Source: Pleodorina starrii | Lineage: Eukaryota > Chlorophyta > Chlorophyceae > Chlamydomonadales > Volvocaceae | Assembly (NCBI GenBank): GCA_030267565.1 | Contig: BRXU01000001.1 | Location: 3,410,001 to 3,474,000, forward strand | DNA length: 64,000 bases | Direction: 5' to 3' | Shown: positions 21,998 through 32,979 of the stretch, in pieces | Layout of the letters: every line of letters starts with the position of its first letter | Position numbering within the stretch: position 1 is the stretch's first letter | Made by a program: the position numbers and the translations under genes | Notes under the pieces: generated by a model | Databases searched by the model: none | The model's input: only the letters and a program-made list of their open reading frames with translations | What the model was told of the DNA's origin: nothing

Positions 21998-24900
21998 GGC
22001 AGCTGAGGAGGCTTCGGAGGCAGCTGCGGCCGCGGACGCGCCGCCAGAGGCTGGCGATGCTCCAGCGTCGGTGCCTGAGGAGGCACAGCCCCCGGCGTCG
22101 ACCGAGAAAGCCGACGAGCTCGCGCAACCGGCGCCGGAGGCTGAGGCGGCGGCGCCGGCGCCGGCGCCGTCATCCGACACCCTGGCGCCGGAGGCTGAGG
22201 CGGCTGAGGCCGCTGAGGTGCCGCCGCCGGCGGAGCCGGCGGCGGAGGCCGCGGCCGCTGCCGAGCCCGAGCCCGAGCCGTCGGAGTCCCTACTCCCCGA
22301 TGCTCTTGTGGGGGTGCTCGAGGCGGCCGCGGCGCCCACCGCCGCGGCGGTGGGGCTACCCACCATTGCCGAGTCGCGCGTGTTCGAGGACGAGTCGACG
22401 GAGGCGGGCGACGGCGACGGCGAGCAGCTGTCGACGGCGGCGTCGCTGTCCGCCGGGGTCGACGGCGCCGCCGGCGGCCTGACGTCGCCGCTGGCGTCGG
22501 GCGACTACCGGCCGGAATCGGGAGCCAGTCGGGCCAGCGGCAGCGCAGCGGGCAGCAGCAGCCCGGGGGGGCGGGCTGCGCGGCACCACGCGAACGGTCA
22601 GCCTAGCCGCCTGTCTGTCGACTCCACGGCCAGGTGGGTGGGTGGGTGGGTGGGTGGATGCAGCTTAGGGAGTGATTGGGGGTCGCTCTTGGGGAAGGGA
22701 CATCATGCACGGATGGGGGAAATGCAGCAACACACGCATACAACAACTTGTTGCCCACCCTCCCCACCGCCCTCCTCCCCGCCCTCCTCCCCGCCCGCAA
22801 CCCCCCAGGCGCCGCTCCATCGAGAAGCCGCCCAGCCGGCTGCAGGCCAAGCCCATCAACGTCAACTTCCCCAAGCGGGAGGAGACGGTCGTCAAACGCA
22901 AGGTGAGGGTGAGGGTGCTGGCGCGGGTGTGGGCCGGTTGGGAGGCCGCCGCCGGCAGCGTTGCGCGGGCAAGGGTACCGCATGCGGTTTGTTCACGTGC
23001 TGAGGGGGGATATGACGACTAGGCGAGTGTGCGATGCCTCCCGTCTCGCGCACACGCAACCCCGCGTCCGCCTCCTCCCGCATACGGTAACCCCGCCGCC
23101 TTTTGTCCACGGGTCGCGCCACGCCGCACCAACCCACTTTGCCCCCGACCCACCTCCCTGCGGCCCCCCCTGTGGCCCCCCTGTGTACTGCGCTGTACTG
23201 CAGGACGAGAAGGTGTACGGCATGCTGATGGGCCTTGCGCCCGTGGGCGTGGACACCAAGGGCGCGCCCGCGCTGCTGCCTTGCCGCCTCAAGGTGCAGT
23301 GGGAGAGGGACGAGGTTCGCGCCAAGTCGGTTCGGGAGGCGGAGGCGGCGCACCCCAGCCGGGAGGAGCGCCACCGGCGGGACCCCGCGGGGCTCTACTC
23401 GGCGGCGCAGCCCTTTTGGGCGCACATCTCCGATGCCAGGTGGGTGGGTGGGTGGATGTGGGTGTGTGTGACGGAATGTGGGTGTGTATGACGGCATGTG
23501 GGTGGGTGGTGAGGGGTCAACCCCGGGGGTAAAGCATTCTTCACCACGGACCGCCTCCACACCCATTCCCTTGCCAAATCAACATCACCGCCGTACGTGT
23601 CGTACACCCCGTACTTTCCGTACATTACCCGTACATTTCCAGGTACGAGACGGCCTTTTGGTCGGACCGCAAGGTCATCCACCTGGAGCTCTCTGTCCGC
23701 GGCTCCGACATGGCTTACGAGCCGGGCGACTCGATCGGCGTGCTGCCCATCAACCACCCCGACCTGGTGGCCAACCTCTGCAAGCGCCTGCACCTCAGCC
23801 CCGACAAGGTCTTTAGCCTGGCGCCCGCCGCCGCGGGGCCCGGCGCGGCGCTGCCGGCGCCTCCGGCGCACCTGCCTAGCCCCTGCTCTGTGGGCTACGC
23901 GCTGAGTCATTGCGTGGACATCACCTCGGTGACGCGCAAGTCGGTGCTGAGGCTGCTGGCGGAACACGCCACCGACGCGGCGGAGCGTCGTACATTGCTG
24001 TACCTGAGCTCCAAGGTACGGCAACTACATGCACGGGAGGGGGGGTGATGTGTGATGTGTGATATGCGGGTGGGGGATTGTGCGGCGCAGGCAGCGGTGG
24101 GTGGTGGCGGTGGTGCCACGCTCGTCCGCTCTCCACACTCTCTCTCACACAAACACGCACCCAGAATGTTACGGGCTCCGGCCTATACTTGGATAACCCC
24201 CTGGAATGGCGCAACCCCGGGCGCAGTCGGCTGGCGGCAAGGAGGCCTACGCGCACGAGGTTTCGGAGCACCAGCCCTCTCTGCTGGACCTGCTGGTTCG
24301 CTTCCGCTCCGTCAACCCGCCGTTTGAGGCGCTGCTGGATGCGTTGCCGCCGCTGATGCCGCGAATGTACTCGATAAGCTCCTCGCGCAGGGACCCGGCC
24401 AGGGGGCCTACGCGGCTGAGTGTGGCGCTGTCGGTGGTGCGCTTCAAGACGCGGTGAGGGCGGGGCGGGGGCGGGCGACATGGGGTGTGTGGGGAGCCTG
24501 AAAAGGGGGGAGGGCTAGTAGGCGCAATAGGCCGCAGCGAAGGAACGGAGGCCGTATGACAGGGGAGGAGGCCCCTCTGGATTCGATGGGGAGGGACGCA
24601 ATCAAGAGGGTGAGGGTTTTAGGGTTTGGGAAGGATGGATCATGATTTGACCGTGTACCAAACGTCGCACCACGGTGATGTGTACGGCATGCGCAGGTAC
24701 GGCACCCGCCTGGGCGTCGCCACCACGTGGCTCGACCGCCTGGCGGCGCCCTTCACCGCGGAGGGTTCGGCGCTGCCCGAGGAGCCCATCTACGTGCCCA
24801 TCTTTCTGCGCCGCGCCGCCGACTTCAAGCCGCCCGCCAGCCTGGCCACGCCGCTCATCATGATTGGCCCCGGCACCGGCGTGGCGCCCTTCCGCGGTTT

Positions 24901-26458
24901 CCTGCAGGAGCGCCGCGCGGAGATCCTGGCGCAGAAGGTGACTGGAAAGATGTGAGGGGACCGGGACAGGACGAGCACCGGGACGAGCACCGGGACGGGA
25001 GAGGGGAGCGGCGGCGGGGGGCAGCGGTGGAACCGGTCGGTTGGTTGGTTGGTTGGTTGGTTGGTTCGTTCCCTCCTCACCCCACCACACTTTCCTGCTT
25101 CCCTGCCCTTCCCCCTCTCCTCCCCGCCGGTCTCATGTTGCTTACGGTACGTCCCCTCTCCTTCCCTTCCCTTCCCTCCCTGCGATATTGTCTTCCATAA
25201 CCCTCCCTCCCTCCCTCCCTCCCTCCCTGCCTCCCTGCCTGCCCGCCAGCCCGAGCCCGGCTCCGTGGGCGAGGCGGTGCTGTTCTTCGGCTGCCGTCGC
25301 GACGACGAGGACTACTTGTACCGGGAGGAGCTCGAGGGCTTCAAGGCGGACGGCACGTTGGCGGCGCTGCACGTGGCCTTCAGCAGGGCGCAGGCGGACA
25401 AGGTGTATGTGCAGGTGCGGGGAGGGGGCGGGGGCGGGGTGGGGGCGGGGTGGGGGCGGGCGGTCAGAGGATTGGAGGGGGAGGGTCAAATTGGCCTGGC
25501 AGCCCAAACTTAACGAAACCCAGATAAGACGTGCCGCGCTCCTGGAGGAGGTAGGGGGTGGGACAGGGTGTCGCAAAGGGGCTGTAGTGGGCACAGCACG
25601 GTGCCCTTTGTACAACACCAATGATCTGCGCTGCCCCCTGACACGCGACTGCGAGACCCTGACACCGGGTTTGGGCCCCGGCCCGGGCCCGGGCCGCTCC
25701 AGGCTCCTTGCGCCCTAAGCCCTCCTGCGCCGCTGAGCCCTAAGCCCTCCTGCGCCCTCCTGCGCCCTCCTGCGACCCTAAGCCCCTGCGCCCTCCTGCT
25801 GACTCTCGCGCAGGACCTTGTGAGGCAGCAGGGCGACAAGGTGTGGGCGCTGCTGCAGGCGGGCGCGCACGTGTACGTGTGTGGTGACGGTGTGGCCATG
25901 GCCAAGGACGTGCACGCGGCGCTGGGCGGTGTGGTGCAGCAGCACGGCGGCATGGGGGAGGAGGCGGCCAACGAGTTCCTGCAGGTGGGGGGGCGGGGGG
26001 GATGGGGGGGCGGGGCAGCCTGGAAGCGAGGGTGGGGCCGGGGGTTTCGTTCTGGGCGGTCTGTGGTTGTTGTTGGGGTGGGCAAGGGGGCGGGATGTGG
26101 GAAGCAGTCGGGTCGGCTTGGGCTGGGTTGGGTTGGGTACGGCTAAGTGCGGCTGGGTTGGATTAGGTGCTGCCTGCTGCCTGCTGCCTGGCCGGCATCC
26201 TGGTCTTGCCGGTAGGTATTGCCACTGCTGTTGGTGGTGAGGCGGATCGCGGACGCCCTGCCAACGACACCGGGTCCTCCTCCTCCTCCTCCGCCTCACC
26301 GGGTCCTCCTCTCCCTCATCTTCATTACTCCCTGCGACCCCCCGCCAGCGCACCGCGCACTCACGCTTACGGTCTGCGCTCTGCCACCACCTCCCTCCAC
26401 CGCCACCCCGCAGACCCTGGCCCAGGAGCGGCGCTACGTGCGCGACGTCTGGTCGTAA
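18935..26458 (+). CDS. Methionine synthase reductase-like diflavin reductase with membrane anchor and giant Ala-rich insertion, 11 exons
   Basis: Exons: 18935-19246, 20151-21221, 21477-22633, 22809-22902, 23204-23439, 23643-24015, 24227-24453, 24697-24937, 25250-25414, 25814-25984 and 26414-26458; 1,363 residues. Residues about 15-50 are hydrophobic (anchor). An Ala/Pro linker leads to an FMN domain at about 298-460 ([44 protein letters not shown]). About 490-770 is Ala/Glu/Lys- then Pro-rich. The FAD/NADPH module follows ([44 protein letters not shown]), ending in DVWS. The pattern LGLGDSxYTxF...ELGARxFY...PWxxGLWxAL and LPSPCS...ITSVTRKS favour MTRR over cytochrome P450 reductase. Family role: NADPH-driven reactivation of cobalamin-dependent methionine synthase. 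It is about twice the length of human MTRR (698). Inclusion of exon 1 rests on phase and splice sites only. Confidence 0.8.
21558..22290 (+). repeat. Ala-rich low-complexity insertion within the reductase gene
   Basis: Coding repeat in exon 3, between the FMN and FAD domains. It starts with a run of about 16 Ala, then imperfect repeats of the kind [16 protein letters not shown] with regular Glu/Lys spacing (probably a long alpha-helix), then a Pro/Glu/Ala tail. The opposite strand is also open for 417 codons, a composition artefact. Confidence 0.85.
25197..25249. repeat. (CCCT)n tract before a reductase splice acceptor
   Basis: A pyrimidine-only CCCT repeat running into the acceptor of exon 9, acting as an extended polypyrimidine tract. 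Confidence 0.75.
25708..25796. repeat. GCCCTAAGCCCTCCTGC tandem repeat in a reductase intron
   Basis: Three imperfect copies mixed with shorter GCCCTCCT units upstream of the exon 10 acceptor. Confidence 0.7.
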
Positions 26459-27242
26459 GAGTTTGGCGGTTCGGAGCGGGCGGGGGCGCCTGCCGCCCAT
26501 GCGCAGCGCGGCGCGGCGCGGCGAGGTGCCCGTGCTGAGGGGGGTTAGTGTTAAGGGTTTTGAGCGTTTGACGTCGCATGCGCGCATGCAGGGGCGCGAT
26601 GCTGCCGCTGCCGCGCGGCCCATGTTTACACGGCGGCGGCGGCGGTGGGTGCTGCTGCTGCTGCCCGAAGTTAAGAGTGTGGTGGCGGCAGCCCGGTATT
26701 AGGTGAAGAGCGAGCACCTCAGTGAGCTTCCGATCCAGCTATTTGACCGTATGCACCGTGTGTGTGCGGTTTTGCTTTGCTACTCGACGGATGTGATGCG
26801 CCGCCATTCGGTAGTGGCGCGGTGGGATTTGGGCGCGCGTGGTGGTGGTGGTGGTGGGGGCACGGTAGGGGCTGTGTCGAAGTGCCACGCCGGCTTAACG
26901 GGGCCAGGCTCCCAAGCACCTTCTCAAGGAGGTTTCCACTCTTGTGAGAACCCAACCAAAATCCAGGGGTGAACTGCAACGTGGTATTACGGTAGCAGGC
27001 AGAGGCGGACAGAGGCGCAGCTGGATCTACTGGATCTGGTTACCATGTTCTTCCTTGTCAGATGCAGCCAGTGCCGGCAGGGTTTCAGCAGCGCCTGACT
27101 GGCAGCACGATCGCGGCTCCCACAGGCGGCTTCCTCAGGCGGCTAGCCACGGTAGTGTGTGCATGAGGTCCACGGGGCGTGACGGGAGGTTTGCGAGTCC
27201 CTGTGCCGTACTCGGCGCCGTCGTGGCGCCCATGAACGGCAG

Positions 27243-27247
27243 TGTAA
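27243..27247 (+). terminator. Candidate polyadenylation signal for the reductase gene
   Basis: TGTAA about 785 nt after the stop codon. Confidence 0.35.
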
Positions 27248-27536
27248 GCCTGCCTGACGGCCAGCTGCGGCCAGCTTCCTCCGGCGTAGGGAGTTATGCG
27301 CTTATGCCCGGCGGTCGCCTGTCATCCGACCGGCTGCAGACATCGACATGGATTTTTGAAAATGTTTAAAAATATTTCTCGGAAGCGAAGGCTCCAGTTG
27401 GGATGCCAAGTTGCCTACGCTCGATGCGGATCGCGGCGGGATGTTTCAGAGACCATTCGAGTACGCGGTTGTGATTGTTGTCCTCGATTTTCGCACACGC
27501 AAAGCTTTACAGGCGAAATGACATGGCCAAAGACTC

Positions 27537-27685
27537 GGCGCCCAGTGCCCAGCGCCTGACGCCCCAGCGCTCGATCCCAGCCTTTTGGCGCCAGCGCTTG
27601 ACACCAGCCCTTGACGCCAACCTGCGCCAGCCCTTGACACCAGCGCTTGACACCAGCACTTGACACCAGCCCTTGGCCCACCTTA
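27537..27685. repeat. CTTGACACCAGC minisatellite
   Basis: About eight imperfect 12-nt units between the reductase and cysteine synthase genes. Confidence 0.75.
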
Positions 27686-28397
27686 CCCACCCCTTCTCTA
27701 TCTCGGCGTCACAGCTGCAGAGGGAAAGTGCCGCGGGCTTTGCCGACGCCTCGACGCCCACTCTCCGGGGCGTCTTCCCTATGTAAAGCTATGGCAAGCT
27801 AGGACGCCCGTGTCCCCTCGTTGCAGGTTTCCCTTTGCCAGGTTCTCACCTGGTTCTCACGCTGTCAGCCTGTGACACCTGCCATATCTGACAAACCTGA
27901 GTCAACTATCTACAATCATTTGGCGCACGACCCATTTGAAACCACATTGGTAAGACTAAAAACAAGACACGCTACACATGTACGCATCAGCTGTGTTGCG
28001 TGCAAGTTGGTGCGCGTTGGTGATTGCCCGTATGCCCGACAAACTGCGCCGTACACGTGGTCTCGCCCACCGAGTATTCGAATTTTCCATGAAAAAATTT
28101 GCCAAAAAAATTGCACATAGCAACCGGCAGAGCACGCTCGTGGTTGCTGGAAGCAGTAGGGCATCCGCAACCGCAGCCTTCCGATATCATGCGCCTTCAG
28201 ACTTCTCAGGGTTTCTCCCGTCTGCGATCAGCTCGTTCCGGTTGCGTGCGGGTGAGTTTTACCTCAGCGCCGATTTGAAGCAGAGTTAGGCGGCGAGAGT
28301 GCGTGAGGGCAGCTGCCTTCGTCTAAACGCTGGCCTGGCGGCCTGCAAGGATCATGATACTTGAATTACAGAACTGAGCTAGCTCAAATTACTTACG

Positions 28398-31300
28398 ATG
28401 GGTGGAGCCTGTCATAAGCCGTTGAATGACACACAAAAATCGAGCAATTCAACGGGGCCGCACAAAATTTCGCAGGTCCCTCGCTCTTACGTTGCGCCCA
28501 AGGCCGTCGCTGCCGTTGACAAATCAGTTGAGATGAACATCGCGTCGGATGTCACTCAGCTTATTGGTGAGTGCCCGGAATTGACACTTCGGGGTGTTCC
28601 GGGGGCACATCGGTGTGCTGTCGGGGCAACCGAACCCTAATGGCGCCTGGACAGGGCATCTTCATTATACATGGAGATGTCCTATCCCGATAGCGGCACA
28701 TATTTCACCTTGCCTTCGCATTTGGGTTGCCTTCGTCCCGCGCCTTCAATTCGCGACATCGTTCCAACTTTGGCTCACGTAGGCAAGACCCCAATGGTCT
28801 ACCTCAACAAGGTGACCGACGGGTGCGTGGCGAAGATTGCGGCCAAGCTGGAGATTATGGAGCCGTGCTGCTCGGTGAAGGACAGGTACGAGTCTACGAG
28901 ACCACGACATCCCTCGACGTTCATGCGGACGCATGGCGCATGGGCCGACCTGTCCCTGTGGCCAGCGCTACGCCCCACGATGCCGATGGGCGGTCATCGT
29001 GGCCCATGCCTGCAGTCCCTGGACTTACCCTGCCATATTACTCAACTACAGGATTGGCTACAGCATGATTTCGGCGGCTGAGAAGGACGGCCTGATCACG
29101 CCCGGCAAGGTGCGTACCCGCCTTCCTGCTGCGCGTTTACGCCGACCCACTTCGCGACCTCCAAACACTCCACACCCAAACACTTCACGCCTCACCTGCC
29201 CTGACCCAGATCCGCACATACCATCCCGGCCCGTCCCATCGTACTGACACCACCGCCGGCCAGCAGTAAAGCGACGACCCTCAGCCGCACAGTCGCACCG
29301 CACACCTGCCGGCCCTCTCCCTCCTTCCTCACCCCCTACCTGCCTCACATCACCTCCCCCTCACCCTCCGCAGTGTCTCGTGTTATATAATCGAGCATAT
29401 CACTCCCTGATCCCCCTCACCATTCATCACAGAAGTTGCCATGCTCATGTTTTGCCTCTTTCAACAAGATTACCCACGTTTACGCCTCGAGGCCCAGTGT
29501 GCGCAGCAGGTCATCCTATGGCCGGACCTCTTCCATGTCCAACGCAAAAACGGTCTCAAGCTCACCGACCGCATTCTTGCCGCATTTGGCGCCCTCCGGA
29601 CACGCCAGCCCCCACCCCCACCGCACCCCTTCTCGCAGCGCGTCCCCCGTTAAACCCCCTAACCATCCCACACCGCAGGGGTCAGCATGCATCGGCCCCT
29701 CCGGTGCGCGGTATGGCGGGAACCTCCTCAGGCCCCGTGCCGCACCGTGTTTTGTGCGTATGCACGTCGCCCAACTGTAAGGCGCCGTACTTCGGTACGG
29801 CTCGTTACAGCTGGGTGCTCAAATACTCAGCTTAGTTTATGCATCTTTCTTTCTTTTAGTCATTCCCGTAGGCACTTTGTGTAGGATCGCACCGCATATC
29901 ATACCATGCTCCCCCAGCAAATGCTTCAACGTTGCTCACAAAGCCGCCACGTTGCCCTTGCCCCTTACGCATCGACGAATCGCAACGCTACCGCGCTGGT
30001 CTGCCGCTCAGGTAAGCATCCTCAGTTCCGATAGATGTTGCTGTTGCCAGTTCTGACAGCTTAGAGGGTGGGATTTTCGGGTTTTTTTAGAGCAAGCACG
30101 CGCATACCAGCTTTTCAGTCAGCTTTTGGACACTTCTACGGCGCTAATTTTACGATTGGTACACATGTCTACAACATCGCACCGCACAAAATGCGGTGCG
30201 GCTTCGTCCGAGGCGGCTTGCAACACTTCCGACACCGACAAGATGCTGGGACGGTTCAACCGCGGGTCAAGCAGCAATGTCGGTAAAGTTTGGGAATGGG
30301 TGGGATAACTTTAACAGTTCCGGAGGTTCAGCGGCTGTCGCAGCTTGATCATCAACGTCCGCAGTGACTCATTATTTTATAAAGGAGCATATCACTCCCT
30401 GAACCCCCTCACCCCTCACCCTTACTCATTTCGTCGCCTTTATTCCGCCGCTGCGGTGTCACCTGTCCCCCGCCCGTCACCGACTTGACTTCATGGTTTG
30501 CCTCGAGGGCTAGTTTCTACGACCAAACCCAACAACAACAGCCAGATCCAAGGACGCATTCCCTTTCATAACTCCTCGCCCCTCCCTCACCCCTCACCCC
30601 TCCGCCTGCTTCTCAGACGACGCTGGTTGAACCCACCAGCGGCAACACCGGTATCGGTCTGGCCTTTATCGCCGCCGCCAAGGGCTACAAGCTCATCCTC
30701 ACCATGCCCGCCAGCATGTCGATGGAGCGGCGCATCCTGCTGCGCGCCTTCGGAGCGGAGCTGGTGCTGACGGACCCGGCCAAGGGAATGAAGGGCGCGG
30801 TCTCCAAGGCGGAGGAGATCCTGGCCTCGACAGCGGACGCGTTCATGCTGCAGCAGTTCCAGAACCCCAACAACCCCAAGGTGCACTACGAGACCACGGG
30901 GCCGGAGGTCTGGGAGGCCACCGAGGGCGCCGTCGACATTCTCATCTCGGGTGAGGCGGGTCGATAGGCACACGCTGGGAGGCAGCCTGCACTGGGAGGC
31001 GGGCTGGGGCAATGCCGCTGGGGCGCGTGCCGGGGCTGGCTGCATGCCGCCGGAGCGCGTGCCGGGGTTGGCCGAGGGACGCATGATCAAAATGCGGCGG
31101 GATGCGGTTGGGGAGATGCCCTGGCGCCAATTGCGATATCGGGCCTGTCAGCGGCGGATGAGCGCTCTACTGCTGCTGCTGTTTGACCCACCTGCCCCGC
31201 TGCGGCCGCAGGCGTCGGCACCGGCGGCACCATCACGGGCACTGGCCGCTTCCTGCGGGAGAAGAAGCCCGAGGTGCAGCTGGTGGCGGTGGAGCCGGCC

Positions 31301-32389
31301 GAGTCGCCGGTACTGAGTGGCGGCAAGCCGGGGCCGCACAAGATTCAGGGCATTGGCGCCGGCTTCGTGCCGGCGGTGCTGGACACGTCGATCATCTCGG
31401 AGGTGGTCCAGGTGGGGGAGAGCGGCGGCGGAGGCGGCGGTCGGTCGGTCGGTCAGGGGCCTATTATTCGCGGGGCGGCCAAACTTGCCAAGACAAGGAC
31501 GTGTGGTGGGACTGGTTCTGGCTGCACGGGGGGCCTTCGGTTGACTGACGGCGGGCTGTCCCCAACCCCAACCCCCCAGGTCTCTAGTATTGCTGGGCTC
31601 CGGGTTCGTTCGTTAACGCCGTCCCGGTCCCTTCGCTGCGGTGTCTTCTTTTATTACTCCCTCTAGGTCTCGAGCGACGACGCCATTGAGATGGCTCGCC
31701 GGCTAGCGGTTGAGGAGGGCCTTATGGTGGGCATCAGCTCGGGCGCAGCCGTGCAGGCGGCCATCAAGGTGCGGATCCGTGTGTGTGACGGCTCAAGCGG
31801 TCAAGGGAAGGGAGGGGAGGGCTAAGGCGCGGCCCCCCGGCACTTCGCCTTTATCAGCGACCAGCCATCCACGGGCCCCCCTGGCTGGCACGTAGTTGCG
31901 CGACTGGGCGGTGGGTCCTGACCCTGACACGGCGGCTTGATACCGTGTGTGCTTGTGTGTACGCATGGCGGTCCCCAGGTTGCGAAGCGGCCGGAGAACG
32001 AGGGCAAGCTGGTGGTGGTGGTGCTGCCGTCCTTCGGCGAGCGTTACCTGTCCAGTGTGCTGTTCCAGTCGCTCCGGGATGAGGCGGCCAAGATGACCTA
32101 TGAGGTGCGACGAGTGGTTGGCTTAACAGGGGGCCGCCTTGTTGGGTGATTTGTCGTACCCTGTCGTATTTTGGGGTTGGGTTCCCTTTGGAGGCAGTTT
32201 CGAGGTACATACAACATACTACACCTTGAGACACCGACAAACTCGTGCCTCGTCTTGTGTAGGATAGGACACTATACGGTACCCTTCCTAAAGCCCGTGT
32301 GCTATATGCCTGCCTGAGAGTACTACATGTATTATGCTGACTGAAGCTGGCATGCCGTCCCGCCCTTTTTGTTTGTGCAGGTCGCTTAA
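28398..32389 (+). CDS. OASTL: Cysteine synthase / O-acetylserine (thiol)lyase, 8 exons
   Basis: Exons: 28398-28566, 28783-28885, 29052-29109, 30617-30950, 31212-31411, 31667-31768, 31979-32104 and 32381-32389; 366 residues. PLP-dependent enzyme making cysteine from O-acetylserine and sulfide. Visible motifs: [10 protein letters not shown] with the PLP lysine (residue 89), the phosphate-binding [10 protein letters not shown] loop, [10 protein letters not shown], and [16 protein letters not shown], the loop used in contact with serine acetyltransferase. About 50 residues precede the catalytic domain and look like an organellar targeting peptide (basic, Ser/Lys/Pro-rich); targeting is inferred. 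The last exon adds only Val-Ala-stop; the alternative is read-through of exon 7 for 14 more codons. It lies downstream of a methionine synthase reductase-like gene on the same strand. Confidence 0.92.
29393..30413. repeat. 29-nt direct repeats flanking about 1 kb inside cysteine synthase intron 3
   Basis: GAGCATATCACTCCCTGA... at 29393-29421 recurs at 30385-30413 with one mismatch. The enclosed 963 bp have no supported gene. This could be a long target-like duplication of an insertion or an old segmental duplication; without it the intron would be close to the local average size. Confidence 0.65.
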
Positions 32390-32979
32390 GGACCGGGGAG
32401 ATATCGTCCGGGAATGGGTGACCCAGGGGTCAGGGGATATGCTAGACCGCCATATGCACATAACCAGCGCATGTGTTTCCGCGTGCATTGGCCTAAAACT
32501 GGAGGAGACTAGAGGACGTGCAGGGTAGCCGTGACAGACCTTCGTCCAAATCTGACCTTGGTGGCTCGAAGGGAGGCGGAAGCCCGGCACATTGTCGAGC
32601 TCGCCGTGAGATATATAATATGTAAATACTTGACATGGAACTTGCAGATCTCGACTCGTATGTCAGCTGCTCACATCTGCCGTCAGCAGGACAGTTCGAA
32701 AGTTCGTTGCGTTCAGGTCGTTGGCGTTGGTTGATACTCGAAGCCTTCGTCCCTTGGACAGAAGGACTCGAGCGGTCAGTGTCTTGCGAGCGCTGCGCGT
32801 CCAAATTATTCCCCGGAAAGACGTACGAGTTATCGTAGACTGGACAAGTTTAATACTTGCCGTGGCTACTCGAACTATCCAAGGAGAGAACCGGCAACAC
32901 ATGCAGACATAAGCAAGGTCCCAACTTACATTGCAATCATCACATTCCCTTGACAAGGTTATCAAGTATTAGTATTACC
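32390..32979. other. Cysteine synthase 3' UTR and short-chain dehydrogenase promoter region
   Basis: No gene seen; contains the TGTAA candidate and, to its right, the presumed promoter of the next gene. Confidence 0.45.
32621..32625 (+). terminator. Candidate polyadenylation signal for cysteine synthase
   Basis: TGTAA 232 nt after the predicted stop, in an AT-rich context. Confidence 0.5.

Larger units (their letters stand above)
26459..28397. other. Reductase 3' region and cysteine synthase upstream region
   Basis: No gene supported. It contains a probable 3' UTR, the TGTAA candidate and the 12-nt minisatellite. From about 27880 the sequence becomes AT-richer, probably promoter and 5' UTR of the cysteine synthase gene. 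Confidence 0.45.

Noticed and set aside
21113..22366. 417-codon minus-strand open frame rich in Ala and Ser
   Set aside because: Mirror of the Ala-rich insertion of the reductase gene; GCN repeats read as Ala, Ser or Arg in every frame.
24078..24226. Exon extending upstream of 24227 in the reductase
   Set aside because: Using the earlier acceptor near 24163 shifts the frame away from the conserved [20 protein letters not shown] sequence; the acceptor at 24226 keeps it.
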